Assembly (NCBI GenBank): GCA_933228675.1
Contig: OW121741.1
Span: 23,187,224 to 23,251,223 of the forward strand
DNA: 64,000 bases
Direction: 5' to 3'
Origin: Stomorhina lunata
Taxonomy: Eukaryota; Arthropoda; Insecta; Diptera; Rhiniidae
The position numbers and the translations under genes were made by a program. Below the pieces are notes generated by a model. That model had not been told where the DNA came from, searched no databases, and saw only the letters and a program-made list of their open reading frames with translations. Shown one piece after another: positions 40,458-50,274 of this stretch; position 1 is the stretch's first letter; the number at the start of each line of letters is the position of its first letter.

Positions 40458-40963
40458 AGTTCAGTTCTAGTTCAGTTCTAGTTCAGTTCTAGTTCAGTTC
40501 TAGTTCAGTTCTAGTTCAGTTCTAGTTCAGTTCTAGTTCAGTTCTAGTTCAGTTCTAGTTCAGTTCTAGTTCAGTTCTAGTTCAGTTCTAGTTCAGTTCT
40601 AGTTCAGTTCTAGTTCAGTTCTAGTTCAGTTCTAGTTCAGTTCTAGTTCAGTTCTAGTTCAGTTCTAGTTCAGTTCTAGTTCAGTTCTAGTTCAGTTCTA
40701 GTTCAGTTCTAGTTCAGTTCTAGTTCAGTTCTAGTTCAGTTCTAGTTCAGTTCTAGTTCAGTTCTAGTTCAGTTCTAGTTCAGTTCTAGTTCAGTTCTAG
40801 TTCAGTTCTAGTTCAGTTCTAGTTCAGTTCTAGTTCAGTTCTAGTTCAGTTCTAGTTCAGTTCTAGTTCAGTTCTAGTTCAGTTCTAGTTCAGTTCTAGT
40901 TCAGTTCTAGTTCAGTTCTAGTTCAGTTCTAGTTCAGTTCTAGTTCAGTTCTAGTTCAGTTCT
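40458..40963. repeat. Perfect 11-bp minisatellite, 46 copies
   Basis: 506 bp of the unit AGTTCAGTTCT repeated exactly 46 times with no variant that I can find. The unit is itself two AGTTC words plus T. The array begins and ends abruptly, next to TTTTT on the left and AGTTGAGTTTG on the right, where one more decayed unit is visible. Confidence 0.95.
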
Positions 40964-42046
40964 AGTTGAGTTTGAGGTTCTGCTCGTTTTACTATTAAAA
41001 CTTTTATAATTGGTCACATTCATTTGTCACACAATTATGTCAAATACTGTCACAACATCAAAAATATTGTCCTTTAAATAGATGTGGGTGGTCTTAAGTT
41101 TCCATATTTTTTTTGTTTATTTTGTTTCTTGGGGTCATTTTTATGAGTGTTGAAACGAACATCCAAAGACTTATAAAAACATAAGGCATCTTTGGTTACC
41201 TTACTATTTTCTTATATCTGAACTATAACTTATTTCCCCTTCCCTCGGCAAGAGCCAACAGCAGGATATTAAATGTCCACTGAGCCACAAATAATGACAA
41301 CATTATGATGATGTGCACATTGTAGCAAAAGTTATCATCTCATCAATCTTTGTGCTTCAGCACCTTTGGTGACAACTAGAGTTGATTGTCTTTGTTTGTG
41401 CTTTTTGCATCAGTCGGTTTTGTTCTTTTTTTGTTGTTGTTGTGATAGAGGGAGGAGTTCGTTAAAATAAGGCCAATAAATAGGTAGACAGAATGACAGA
41501 CAGACATACATTTATACAGTCTGTTCGTTCTTTTCATAAATAATGACTAAATTATGGTAAATTATTGTATTCATAACTTTTATTCATAACTACCTTTAGA
41601 ATTGTGTTTATGTGTGAATTAATTTATATGTATGAGTTTTTTTTTTTTCTTGTTTGTGTAAGTTTTTGTGAAAATTTATGTTTTGCATAAATTTTGAAAT
41701 TATGAATTTCTATTGCTATTTAAACATTTTATAAACAATCATCAGAGAAAGTTTTATCAAATAATTCCTATTTTATTTCTTAATTGTTTTTTGTCTTTAG
41801 TGTTTGTATTTATGTGTCTTTGTGATAAAATGATTAGAAGATTTAAATTAATTGTATTAAATTAATTTTAATTTATCTTATTGCAAATGCTAAATGAAAT
41901 TATTGAAATTAAATTTGTATTGAAAAGATAAACTTGCAATAATTAAGGAAATGACAAGTATATTTTAAAAGGCTTAAATAAATTAATTTAGACTTAATGC
42001 AAAAAAGAAAATAATGTATTAAAGTTGGTTCAAAATTTATATAAAA
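40964..42046. other. Non-coding stretch
   Basis: No gene supported. AT-rich, with no transposon ends recognised. Confidence 0.5.
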
Positions 42047-42178
42047 TATTATACCCTTCAACATGTAAAGCGTTTGTCATTAATACTCTGATAAATATTA
42101 TGAGGTCATTGTATCTCTCGAAAATTTAGACCATTGTACTCTTTATGCTTATTACGCTGCTTGTAAGTTTTTAATATC

Positions 42179-43458
42179 GGGTGGTTAAATTTCAAGGGCC
42201 GATGTTGACTATGAATAAAACACAAACTATTTAGGAAATTATTGTAATTTTATTTTATTATGATATATTGGTATTACTCAATTACGTATGGAACAAAATA
42301 TCTGCCAAATGGACGCCGCGACCACGGCGGCACACCTCCATCCGATGGTCCAAATTTTCGATGACCCTGAGGCATAATGTAGGTTCTATGCCGTTAATGT
42401 GCCGAATTATCTCATCCTTTAGCCCTTGAATTGTTGCTGGCTTATCGACGTACACCTTTTCTTTAAAATAACCCCAAAGAAAAAGTCCAACGGTGTCAAA
42501 TCACATGATCTTGGCGGCCAATTGACATTGCCATTACCTGAGATAACATGGCCATTGAATTTGTTGCGCAAAAGAGCCATTGTTTCGTTAGCTGTGTGGC
42601 AAGTGGCATCGTCCTGCTGAAACCACATATCGTTTACATCCATATCTTCCAATTCGGGCCATAAAAAGTTCGTTATCATCTCACAGTAACTGCCTGACCG
42701 GCCTCATTTTGGAAAAAAATACGGCCCGATGATGCCGCCAGCCATAAACCGCACCAAACAGTCACTCTTAGTAGGTGCATTGGTTTTTCGACAATCACTC
42801 TTGTATTCTCATTCGCCCAAATGCGGAAATTCTGTTTATTGACGAATCCACTAAGTGAAAATGTGCCTCATCACTGAAGATGATTTTCTTCGAAAATTGA
42901 TCATCCACTGTTGCCATTTTTTGCCACCATTCCGCCCATTCACGACATTTGGAATGGTCAAGAGGCTTTAGTTCTTGAGCCTATTGCACCTTGTAAGCGT
43001 ATAAATGCAAGTCTTTATGCATAATGTTCATCAACGACGAGCGTGAGAGGTGCAATTGTTGGGCACGACGACAAGTTGAGGTGGACGGCTCTTCAGCCAC
43101 ACTATCGCGAACAGCAGCAATATTTTCTGCAGTACGAGCTGTACGAGCATGCACTGGTGTTCTCTCATCTTCTACAGACCCGGTTTGCACGAATTTTTAT
43201 ACGATTTTTGCAATTATACGCACATTTGGACGATCAAATTGACCAAAAAAATCACGAAGTGCACGATGTGCATTTTGATCTGAACGCCCATTTTCATAAT
43301 AAGTCTGGATAACTTTAACACGTTGTTGGATTGTGTATTTCTCCATGGTTCAAATTGAGTAAGTCTGAAATAGAGAAATGTCAAATAAAATTCTGAAAAA
43401 AAACGTGGCGTTTAGGTGTGGTTCACATTCAACATCGGCCCTTACAATTTAACCACCC
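42179..43458 (-). mobile_element. Tc1/mariner-superfamily element
   Basis: Inverted ends GGGTGGTTAAATT...GGGCCGATGTTGA on the left and the same, with small differences, reverse complemented on the right. Length is about 1.28 kb, normal for a single-gene mariner-type element. The base outside the tips (C on the left, T on the right) is ambiguous, so the expected TA duplication cannot be read cleanly. A degraded transposase fills the interior. Confidence 0.85.
42274..43346 (-). pseudogene. Broken Tc1/mariner-type transposase (DUF4817 HTH plus DDE domain)
   Basis: In life this enzyme binds the element's ends and performs cut-and-paste transposition. The start MEKYTIQQRVKVIQTYYENG matches the N-terminal helix-turn-helix module common in insect members of this family. 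The catalytic motifs are recognisable: first Asp in IFSDEAHFH, second in MWFQQDDATCHTAN, third in PPRSCDLTPLDFF, with about 36 residues between the last two. Damage: in-frame stops after AKIV and after YKVQ, a frameshift after HFHL, another break around the VTVR...MITNFLWPELEDMD junction, and a further shift near LDFFFG. The end YFVPYVIE is intact. Expected length about 350 residues. Non-functional. Confidence 0.88.
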
Positions 43459-43568
43459 TATACATGAACAAATAACCATGTACGGATACCAATAGGTGAT
43501 AAAATACAAAACAAAAAGACCCGTGTCTTCCAGTTTTGTCCCAGCTTTTTAAGGGCCCCAAAGATTTG

Positions 43569-43807
43569 TGGCCGCTGTGGTGTAGCAGGTTAGTCATCCA
43601 CCTAGCAAACCAGAGGTCGATCCCCGGCCTGACCCATTAATATAAGGCTATGTACAACTTCTCTTATTGATGCATTTTCCGTTCGGAGCCGGAGTTAAAA
43701 CGTAGGTCCCTTTCAATGAGTCTAAACAATAGAAAAGGATGAAGCTCATTGTCTCAGAGAAGTACCTCTTGTGCTAATTGGAATGTTGTCGGCGAATTAT
43801 ATATATA
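43569..43807 (+). mobile_element. Full-length tRNA-derived SINE with 9-bp target duplication
   Basis: AAAGATTTG occurs at 43560-43568 and again at 43808-43816, bracketing a 239-bp insert. The head holds an A-box-like GTGGTGTAGCAGG and a B-box-like AGGTCGATCCC, about 40 bp apart. A tRNA-unrelated body follows ('gttcggagccgg', 'cgtaggtccctttcaatgag'), and the 3' end is a short AT-repeat (TATATATAA). Such elements are transcribed by RNA polymerase III and moved by a partner LINE. The duplication is perfect, so the insertion is fairly young. Confidence 0.82.
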
Positions 43808-43929
43808 AAAGATTTGGGGCCTCGTTGCCATTTTTGCAAAAAAAGAAATTATAATTTTCTCGGGCACATATCTTGCAAACCGTTCGTTATTCTTTAAGAC
43901 AAAGTTGAAATAAATATAATTATGTACAT

Positions 43930-44554
43930 TAGAGCGTCTCGACTTATATGGGGAAAAAATAAAGTTCGCCGTACACCATCAAATATAAAGCAATGCTATG
44001 AGACAGTTTCGACAAATTTTTTTAAAATTTTTTTCGTTGCACATTGGGGTCGCCAAAATACATTTTTCGTTATATCTTCGGCATTTACAGTCGGATCTCG
44101 AAGTGTGATATATCGATGTTTTTGTCTCGAAGAGGCCAACATTTTTCTTTAATAGTCATTATTCTTGGGTATCCGGTTCTAGTATTTATCTATCAGACCC
44201 CTGTTCCTACCACCCTAATGTACCACCCTAATATCAGAAATTAAAGCTCTTAAAAAATCGTTAAACTTTTACTAAGGAAGTTTTTCGATTTTTCAAACCG
44301 ATCTATAACAAACAAGGAATTTCTTATTTTGCCGCACATAGGGATCGCCAAAATACATTTTTCGTTATATCTTCGCCATTTACTGTCGGATCTTAAAGTG
44401 TAATATATCGATGTTTTGTCTAACGAAGGCCAATGTTTTGCGATATTAATCATTGATCTTAAATACATTCTACTACATAGTACCTACCCAAGATATTAAT
44501 TAATGCTTTATATTCGATGGTGTACGGCGAACTTTATTTTTTCGAGACGCCCTA
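43930..44554. mobile_element. hAT-type MITE with 8-bp duplication ATGTACAT
   Basis: ATGTACAT at 43922-43929 and 44555-44562 flanks a 625-bp element. The ends are TAGAGCGTCTCGA on the left and, reverse complemented, TAGGGCGTCTCGA on the right, followed on both sides by AATAAAGTTCGCCGTACACC. A ~100-bp block beginning 'cgccaaaatacatttttcg' is directly repeated at about 44050 and 44346. No transposase. The 8-bp duplication and YAGGG-like tips fit the hAT superfamily. Confidence 0.8.
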
Positions 44555-44668
44555 ATGTACATGTATGTCTCTAAGACTTAAGAAAAACTTGTACAATTGT
44601 TGGCCCATATTTAACCTTAGTTGTGAAGGGTATCGGTAAAACCCGACTATATGCTATTCTAACTTTTA

Positions 44669-45065
44669 AATGACCTACCCAATACAACATAAATTGTCTT
44701 CATACATATTTTTAAAGGCTTTAGGTTAGGTTAAACAGGATACTGATCATAGAATCCGCGTCACTTGGATCCAGGGATGTGTTCCCCTTGTGTTTCCTGC
44801 AGGAGAGAAAAAAAATAAAAGTCTAGTCTACCATATATTAAAGGGCCCAGCTAAAACCAGCCGGATGCAACAATTAAATGGCATATTTTACGAATGTTGA
44901 TGTTCGAAATCTCTGAGAGATCGTGCAGAAACGGGAAGCCCAGATGAAGAGCCCTAATGAGTATCCCAGTTTGTCCTTTTCTCGATTAAGAAGGGATAGA
45001 TTTATCCTAATTGAACTGAATTTCAAATTCAATATACCGATGACTGGAGAAGGAGTAGTCATTTG
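44669..45065. other. Unclassified repeat-like segment
   Basis: The patch near 44719-44850 ('ttaggttaggttaaacagg', 'gtgttccccttgtgtttcc') has the look of a LINE or SINE 3' region of flies, but I cannot place it. No gene supported. Confidence 0.3.
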
Positions 45066-46022
45066 CAGCGTTATTGTAATGCGACTAAAGTCGTAATTTG
45101 CAACTTTTTCAGATGGCCTGCGACGCAACCTGCGACTTTTCTTCCATGGCCCTTTTTTTGCTACTTTTTCGATTTGTGCGCGACTTTTGGCACCTTTTTA
45201 CAAAATTTAAATTTTTATTTAAATTTAAATTTTTATTTTTAGCCCATATGGGAGTTGCATTAAAGAATGTAAAATCCGCTCGCGTTAATGATTTTACTCG
45301 ATGCGCTCGGAATTTATGATGGTTAAAATAAAAATTTCTAAAAATCATTTAAGTTAGTTTTATGTTGGTATTTTCATGCCTTAACATTTGGTCCATCAAA
45401 TAATTAATCCTTAAATTATTTTTTTGCACTTTAGATCTAGGGTAAAGCTTTTTTCAAGAAAAGTATTAAGACCATTCCTGATCTATTTTGTGTTAAATTC
45501 GCAATGCGCTTCAGTGAAACGTTTTTAGATAAAACCTTTGCGTTTTCAGCTTGTAAAGTGATTTGGACAAACTTTTGATACAAATCGGTTATAAATGACA
45601 TCGTTTTCATACCTTATGTGATTAGGTCTCAGTTTGCTTCACGAAAACCGGTATTTTTAGGAATTTACGTTGAAATTTTCGTTATTTACACCTGTGGTAT
45701 GTTATACTAATATTGAGTACATAATGAGAGGCAGCCGAAAAATATGCGAAAAAAATTATAAAGTCGCGAAAACGTGCTTCAATTTTGGCAGCCATTTAGT
45801 AGAATTAGAAGTGACGAAATTAAAATTTATATTGCAATTGATTCATCCCAAAAGTATAGTGTCTATTTCATAAAACAACGACTTGGGTCCAAATGAAACA
45901 AAAGAAGAAGAAAAAGAAGAAAAATGAAAAAAAGCGCTTCGTTCGGTTTTTTTACGTTTTTGAAATTTGCATGAAAATTACGCTAAGAAGTGCAAACTTG
46001 TGCTACTAAGATTTTTTGTTCA
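45066..46022 (+). mobile_element. hAT-like element, copy 1, 3'-truncated
   Basis: Starts CAGCGTTATTGTAATGCGAC and follows copy 2 (47818) block by block: 'gatggcctgcgacgcaa', 'cttttcttccatggccc', 'agccgaaaaatatgcgaaaa', 'gcaaacttgtgctactaag'. Similarity stops at about 46022, before the second inverted end. No coding capacity beyond chance frames. Confidence 0.75.
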
Positions 46023-46139
46023 ATTTACTTTTCAAATATTTGATTGATTTATTGGCATTATATAGTAGAGAATGTGGCTTACGAAAGTTCATGAATGTTC
46101 CAATACATTCTCATATGATCAAGAATACGCTCACACATA

Positions 46140-47732
46140 CAGTGACAGACTAAAGTATAGGGACAGAACACAAAATAAAAAACCAAGAAAAAATTAACGA
46201 TAAAAATAAAAAAATAAAAATTCTTCATAAATAATATTCTAAGAAAAATACAAAAATTCAAATTTTTTAGTTGGACAAAAGTATAGGCACATTAACTTTA
46301 AAATGAAAAAATTATTTGTTATATAATTTTACTAATACTTAGTTGGTAATCCCTTCTGATCAATAACATTTTTTAGTCTATTTGGCATAGAATGCACTAA
46401 TTTTTTCGTTGTGTTTTCATCAATTTTTGACCATTCTTCAATCAGAGCATCCTTTAGTTCATTTTTATTGGAAATGGAACGTTCTCGTACTTTTCTGTCC
46501 AATAATTTCCATAAGTGTTCGATTGGGTTCAAGTCGGGAGATTGCGGGGGGTGTGGCAAAACATGTGCTGTATTGAAAGCAAGCCACATCTTCACGTCAT
46601 GAGCCATGTGTTTTGGGTCATTGTCTTGCTGGAATGTGAATGATTTAGGCAAACTGAGCTTTTTGGCACTTTTCTTAAGATTTTCTTTTAAAATATTCAG
46701 ATAAACCGTCTTGTCCATAATGCCGTCAATAATTACAAGCTCCCCTACAACTCCAGCAGACATGTAGCCCCATACCATAACGCCTCCACCCCCATGTTTT
46801 ACTGTTGCGAAAAGATTTTTTGCAGCATATTCGGTGTTTGGCTTTCTCCACACTCTGGTATGCCCATCAGGGCGAAAAATATTGAACTTACTCTCGTCTG
46901 AGAAAAGTACTTGATCCCAATACGTGAGTGGCTTATCAACAAACTTCTCCAGATATTTTTTCTGATAAACAATAGATGTTAATGGCTTTCGTCTGGCTAA
47001 TCAGGAATTGTACCCAGCTTCCTGCAGCGTTCTTTGAACCGTTTTGGGGTGCACGTCCTTTCCAAAATCTTCCTTAAGATCTGCTGCAATTTGAGTACAT
47101 GTAATTTTTGGATTTAGCTTGACTTTTCTGACCACTTGAGCTCGTTTTCTCCGTTAGTTTGCGAGGACGACCACTACGTCTCGAACTTTTAAAGTTTGTT
47201 TCACCCTTAAAGCGGTTTACAATGGTTCGGATTGTAAAACGGCTTCGATCCATTAATTCGCCGATCTCAGCAAAAAATTTTCCTTGATTATACAAATGTA
47301 GAATCACTTTTCGTTGAGCTTCTGTTGTTTCACACAGTTTTGGCGACATATTTTCCTTTTTTGTAACTTTTAATCCCTTTCAAAGAACTTTATTTGATTT
47401 TTAACTTGCAAAAAAATAAATAAAATAAAATAAAATAAAATAACGGCACTTACTTGTTTATTTCTGGAGCAAAAGAGGCTACCATATTCACGAAATTTTC
47501 AAATAATGCCATACGAGAACAAATGTGCTTATACTTTTGTCCACAGTAAATTGACATTTTCAATTTCGTATGCATAACGAGACACTTAATGAATGAAAAA
47601 TAGCAATTATTCAAAAATTTACAATAGTCAGTAGTTGATCCAAGAACATGTTGTATCAACAAATACACTTATTACATTTAATTAAATAATTTAACTTTTT
47701 TACCGCCGTGCCTATATTTTAGTCCGTCACTG
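46140..47732 (-). mobile_element. Tc1-family element, complete ends
   Basis: TA at 46138-46139 and 47733-47734 flanks a 1593-bp element. The tips are CAGTGACAGACTAAAGTATAG on the left, with one-base differences on the right (CAGTGACGGACTAAAATATAG as reverse complement). The size is typical of Tc1 elements with a single transposase gene, here on the minus strand. The element sits between the two direct hAT copies, though not inside either. Confidence 0.92.
46332..47349 (-). pseudogene. Tc1-like transposase (DD34E) with one frameshift and one stop
   Basis: Encodes the DNA-cutting and joining enzyme of the surrounding element. The N-terminus (MSPKLCETTEAQRKVILHLY) and the following segment form the paired-like helix-turn-helix that binds the ends. 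A basic GRPRKL hook follows. The DDE domain is well kept: first Asp in VLFSDESKF, second in TFQQDNDPKH, Glu in DLNPIEHLW, with 34 residues between the last two. The C-terminus runs to QKGLPTKY and a stop. Damage: a frameshift at about 47131-47155 after RPRKLTE, and an in-frame TGA at 47001-47003 where Arg is expected (CGA to TGA). Otherwise the length, about 340 codons, is normal, so inactivation looks recent. Confidence 0.92.
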
Positions 47733-47817
47733 TACGTTGTGTAAATAGATTATCTGAAGTTAACAGCAACAGAGAGAGAATGTAGATAAAAGAGAAAAAT
47801 GTTGCCATACTCTTTAC

Positions 47818-48895
47818 CATCGTTACCGCTATGCGACTAAAGTCGCAATTTGCGACTTTTTAGATGGCCTGCGACGCAAGCTACGACTTTTCTTCCATGG
47901 CCCTTTTTTGCCACTTTTTCGAGTTTTGTGCGACTTTTGACACCTTTTTAGACAATTATTTAAAATTTTTATTTTTAGTCCATATTCAATATCTCAACTA
48001 AAATTCCCTAAAATTATTGTAACTTAAGTATAAATGCCATCATTTTGGTCTCAGTTTACTATCTAAAACCATTAAAAGCAATATATATTTTGCACGATTT
48101 TCAAAATCTTCATACAATTAAAAAATTATTTTTTGGTGCGCTTTTGCTTTTAGGTGTTAAATGGCAAAAATTCAGTTTACGAGGTAGTTTGGAATTATTA
48201 TACATATTTGTCGTATGTTATATCAACATGGAGAACATAATTGAGATATATATCAAACGATGTGCAACTGAAAGATCTACCAATCCTGATTTATTTTTTA
48301 GGAATTCATTGAGGGGGCCGAAAAATATGCGAAAAAAATTTAAAAGTGGCGAAAACGTGATTATATTTTGGCAGCCATTAAGTAGTATTTGAATGACGAA
48401 ATTAAAATTTAGAGGGCAATGAATTCATCCCCCAAGTATGTTGTCTATATCATAAAATAACGACTGGGTCCAAATGAAACGAAAAAAGAAGACGAAATAT
48501 GAAAAAAAAAAAAAACATAAATGCTTCATTCGATTTTTTACGTTTTTGAAATTTGCATGCCAATTACGCTTAGAAGTGCAAACTTGCGCTACTAAGATTT
48601 TGCGTTCAATATACCTGTAGACTTAGGAGTTCAAATCTGTAATTAGATTTTCCGAACACTTAAGAGTACAAAAATTATTCGAGTTGAAAGTCGGTTTTAT
48701 AGGAATTAAAACTGTTTGATTTTTGCCTATATATAATATCTTTTCAAGTATGAATTGTTTTATAGTCATTGTTAAAAAAAAATGTTATAAAAAAAGTGTG
48801 CGACTTTTTTTATTGAAAGTGACTTTTTGTGCGACTTTTTTTTGTAAAAAGCGACTATTTTTGCGACTTTTTCAAATTTGTCAGCGGTAACGCTG
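47818..48895 (+). mobile_element. Non-autonomous hAT element, copy 2, with 8-bp duplication
   Basis: CTCTTTAC at 47810-47817 and 48896-48903 flanks 1078 bp. The tips are CATCGTTACCGCT on the left and, reverse complemented, CAGCGTTACCGCT on the right. Subterminal zones are dense in GCGAC and its inverse GTCGC (left 47833-47945, right 48795-48875), a pattern typical of hAT transposase-binding repeats. No transposase is visible. A 115-residue frame at 48045 has no recognisable domain. Confidence 0.88.
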
Positions 48896-49009
48896 CTCTT
48901 TACAGCAAATAAGAGAAACATGTTGCTCTGCTTATAAAAATAAACAGAATAACAAAAACATCAACAAAAAATTCGTGACAATTTAAGAACATTTTGTCTA
49001 TTGCTAACT

Positions 49010-49260
49010 ATAAACGTAGGTTCTGACCCTGTATTGATAACATCTAAACTGCTGTAAAGAAGAAAATCAAAAATAGACCTCTTTCATTTATATTGGAGCT
49101 GCCCCAAATGGTATGATGAGCGTTGGCATCAGCTCCTGTAATGAGAGGCAGATTTAAGCTAACAGCCATATTCGTCGTTTTGCTGACCAAATTTTTTGGT
49201 GGCGGTCCAATATGGTCGTGGTCCATGTAACACGAGGCAATCACTGAAATCAGATTGAAT
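49010..49260 (-). pseudogene. LINE ORF2 endonuclease fragment
   Basis: The minus strand encodes IASCYMDHD, then LPLITGADANAHHTIWGSS and NINERG. This is the conserved Asp-Ala-Asn-Ala-His-His / Trp-Gly-Ser region of the apurinic-type endonuclease that nicks target DNA in non-LTR retrotransposons. After RG a frameshift leads, in the next frame, into FDFLLYSSLDVINTGSEPTF, which continues the same domain. Only about 80 codons survive. The clade is probably Jockey- or I-like. Neither end shows a poly-A tail or target duplication. Confidence 0.82.
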
Positions 49261-50274
49261 GAAGATTAATGTTAATTAATTTAATGTTTAAGGCTTTAGC
49301 TTTAAATAATCAATTAAATTTACATTATCCAACCTTGGCCTATTTATGGTGTTAGCTTAAAACTATTTGTTTAAACAATTTATTCAATTGATTCATTCAT
49401 TATGTTCATAAATATGTACGTACTTGCATATATAAACCTTCACCTAAAAACGCTTAAAACCATTCAAATTTAATGCCATTTTTTGCGACTTCTCGACTCA
49501 TGCGAAGACATTTCAAGGTCTGTGTCTCTGTTGTTTTTTTGGTGAATGCGGCAAAAATTAAAATATTTTTGTGCTATAAAATAAAAATAATATTTAAATT
49601 AGGGCATATGCTTTAGCTGTGTAGGGGTGCGTGTAAATGTGATGTTAAAAACAATGTCACATTGGGGTAAATTTTACAAACGAAATATGAATGAATATTT
49701 TTTGGATGTAAGGGGGCGAGGGGATGTGTATAGGAGTGTAAAAATCAACATGTATGAGAATGTTCATGTGCAGATAACATTTTTAATTTTGTGCATAATT
49801 TAACACATACAATACAATTACGAAATCTACATGAACATACATATACAGAGATTTGTTTGTAGGCCCAACAGTTTTAAAGTTTAACCTTCGGCGACTGACG
49901 TGTGGTCTAGCAGAGTCAAATTTTTGTACAGAAAATTTATGGCATGCCAATAAATAATATATAAAACCAGTTTTCGTTTCAATTAATACAAAATAACTTT
50001 ATAAATAAATACAATAGCTTTATAACCCGCTACTTCGTTAGCGGCACAATTTAGTTTATTCCCCTTTTTGGTTTAGAGACATTAGTTGCTTTTTCATTTT
50101 TTACCTCTTGAAAAGATCGAAAACGTGTACATTCCTTAACAACTTGCGACACGATTTAATTTCGATTAAATTTATGAAATTTACTACTACTGCTTTTGAA
50201 ACATTTAAATATGCGGCGGGCATAGCCCGTCAATTTCGAATTTGGCACAGAAAATGTTTGCGGGCGACACTCGT
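49261..50274. other. Non-coding AT-rich stretch
   Basis: No gene supported. From about 50030 the phrases 'cgctacttcgttagcggcac' and 'gcgggcatagcccgtcaatt' look like repeat sequence leading into the following cluster. Confidence 0.5.

Larger units (their letters stand above)
42047..44668 (-). mobile_element. Possible old mini-me element F split by three later insertions
   Basis: At the right edge the reverse complement reads 'tatagtcggg' through 'cgatacccttcacaac' and 'taaggt', clearly the head of the D-type mini-me. At the left edge TTATACCCTTCA (42049-42060) would be the matching tail. Between them lie a mariner-type element, a SINE and a hAT MITE, each with its own ends. Little mini-me body remains, so the pairing of the two edges is tentative. 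Confidence 0.4.

Noticed and set aside
43024..43312. Plus-strand frames of 72 and 89 residues
   Set aside because: They are shadows opposite the broken mariner-type transposase, whose minus-strand reading has family motifs.
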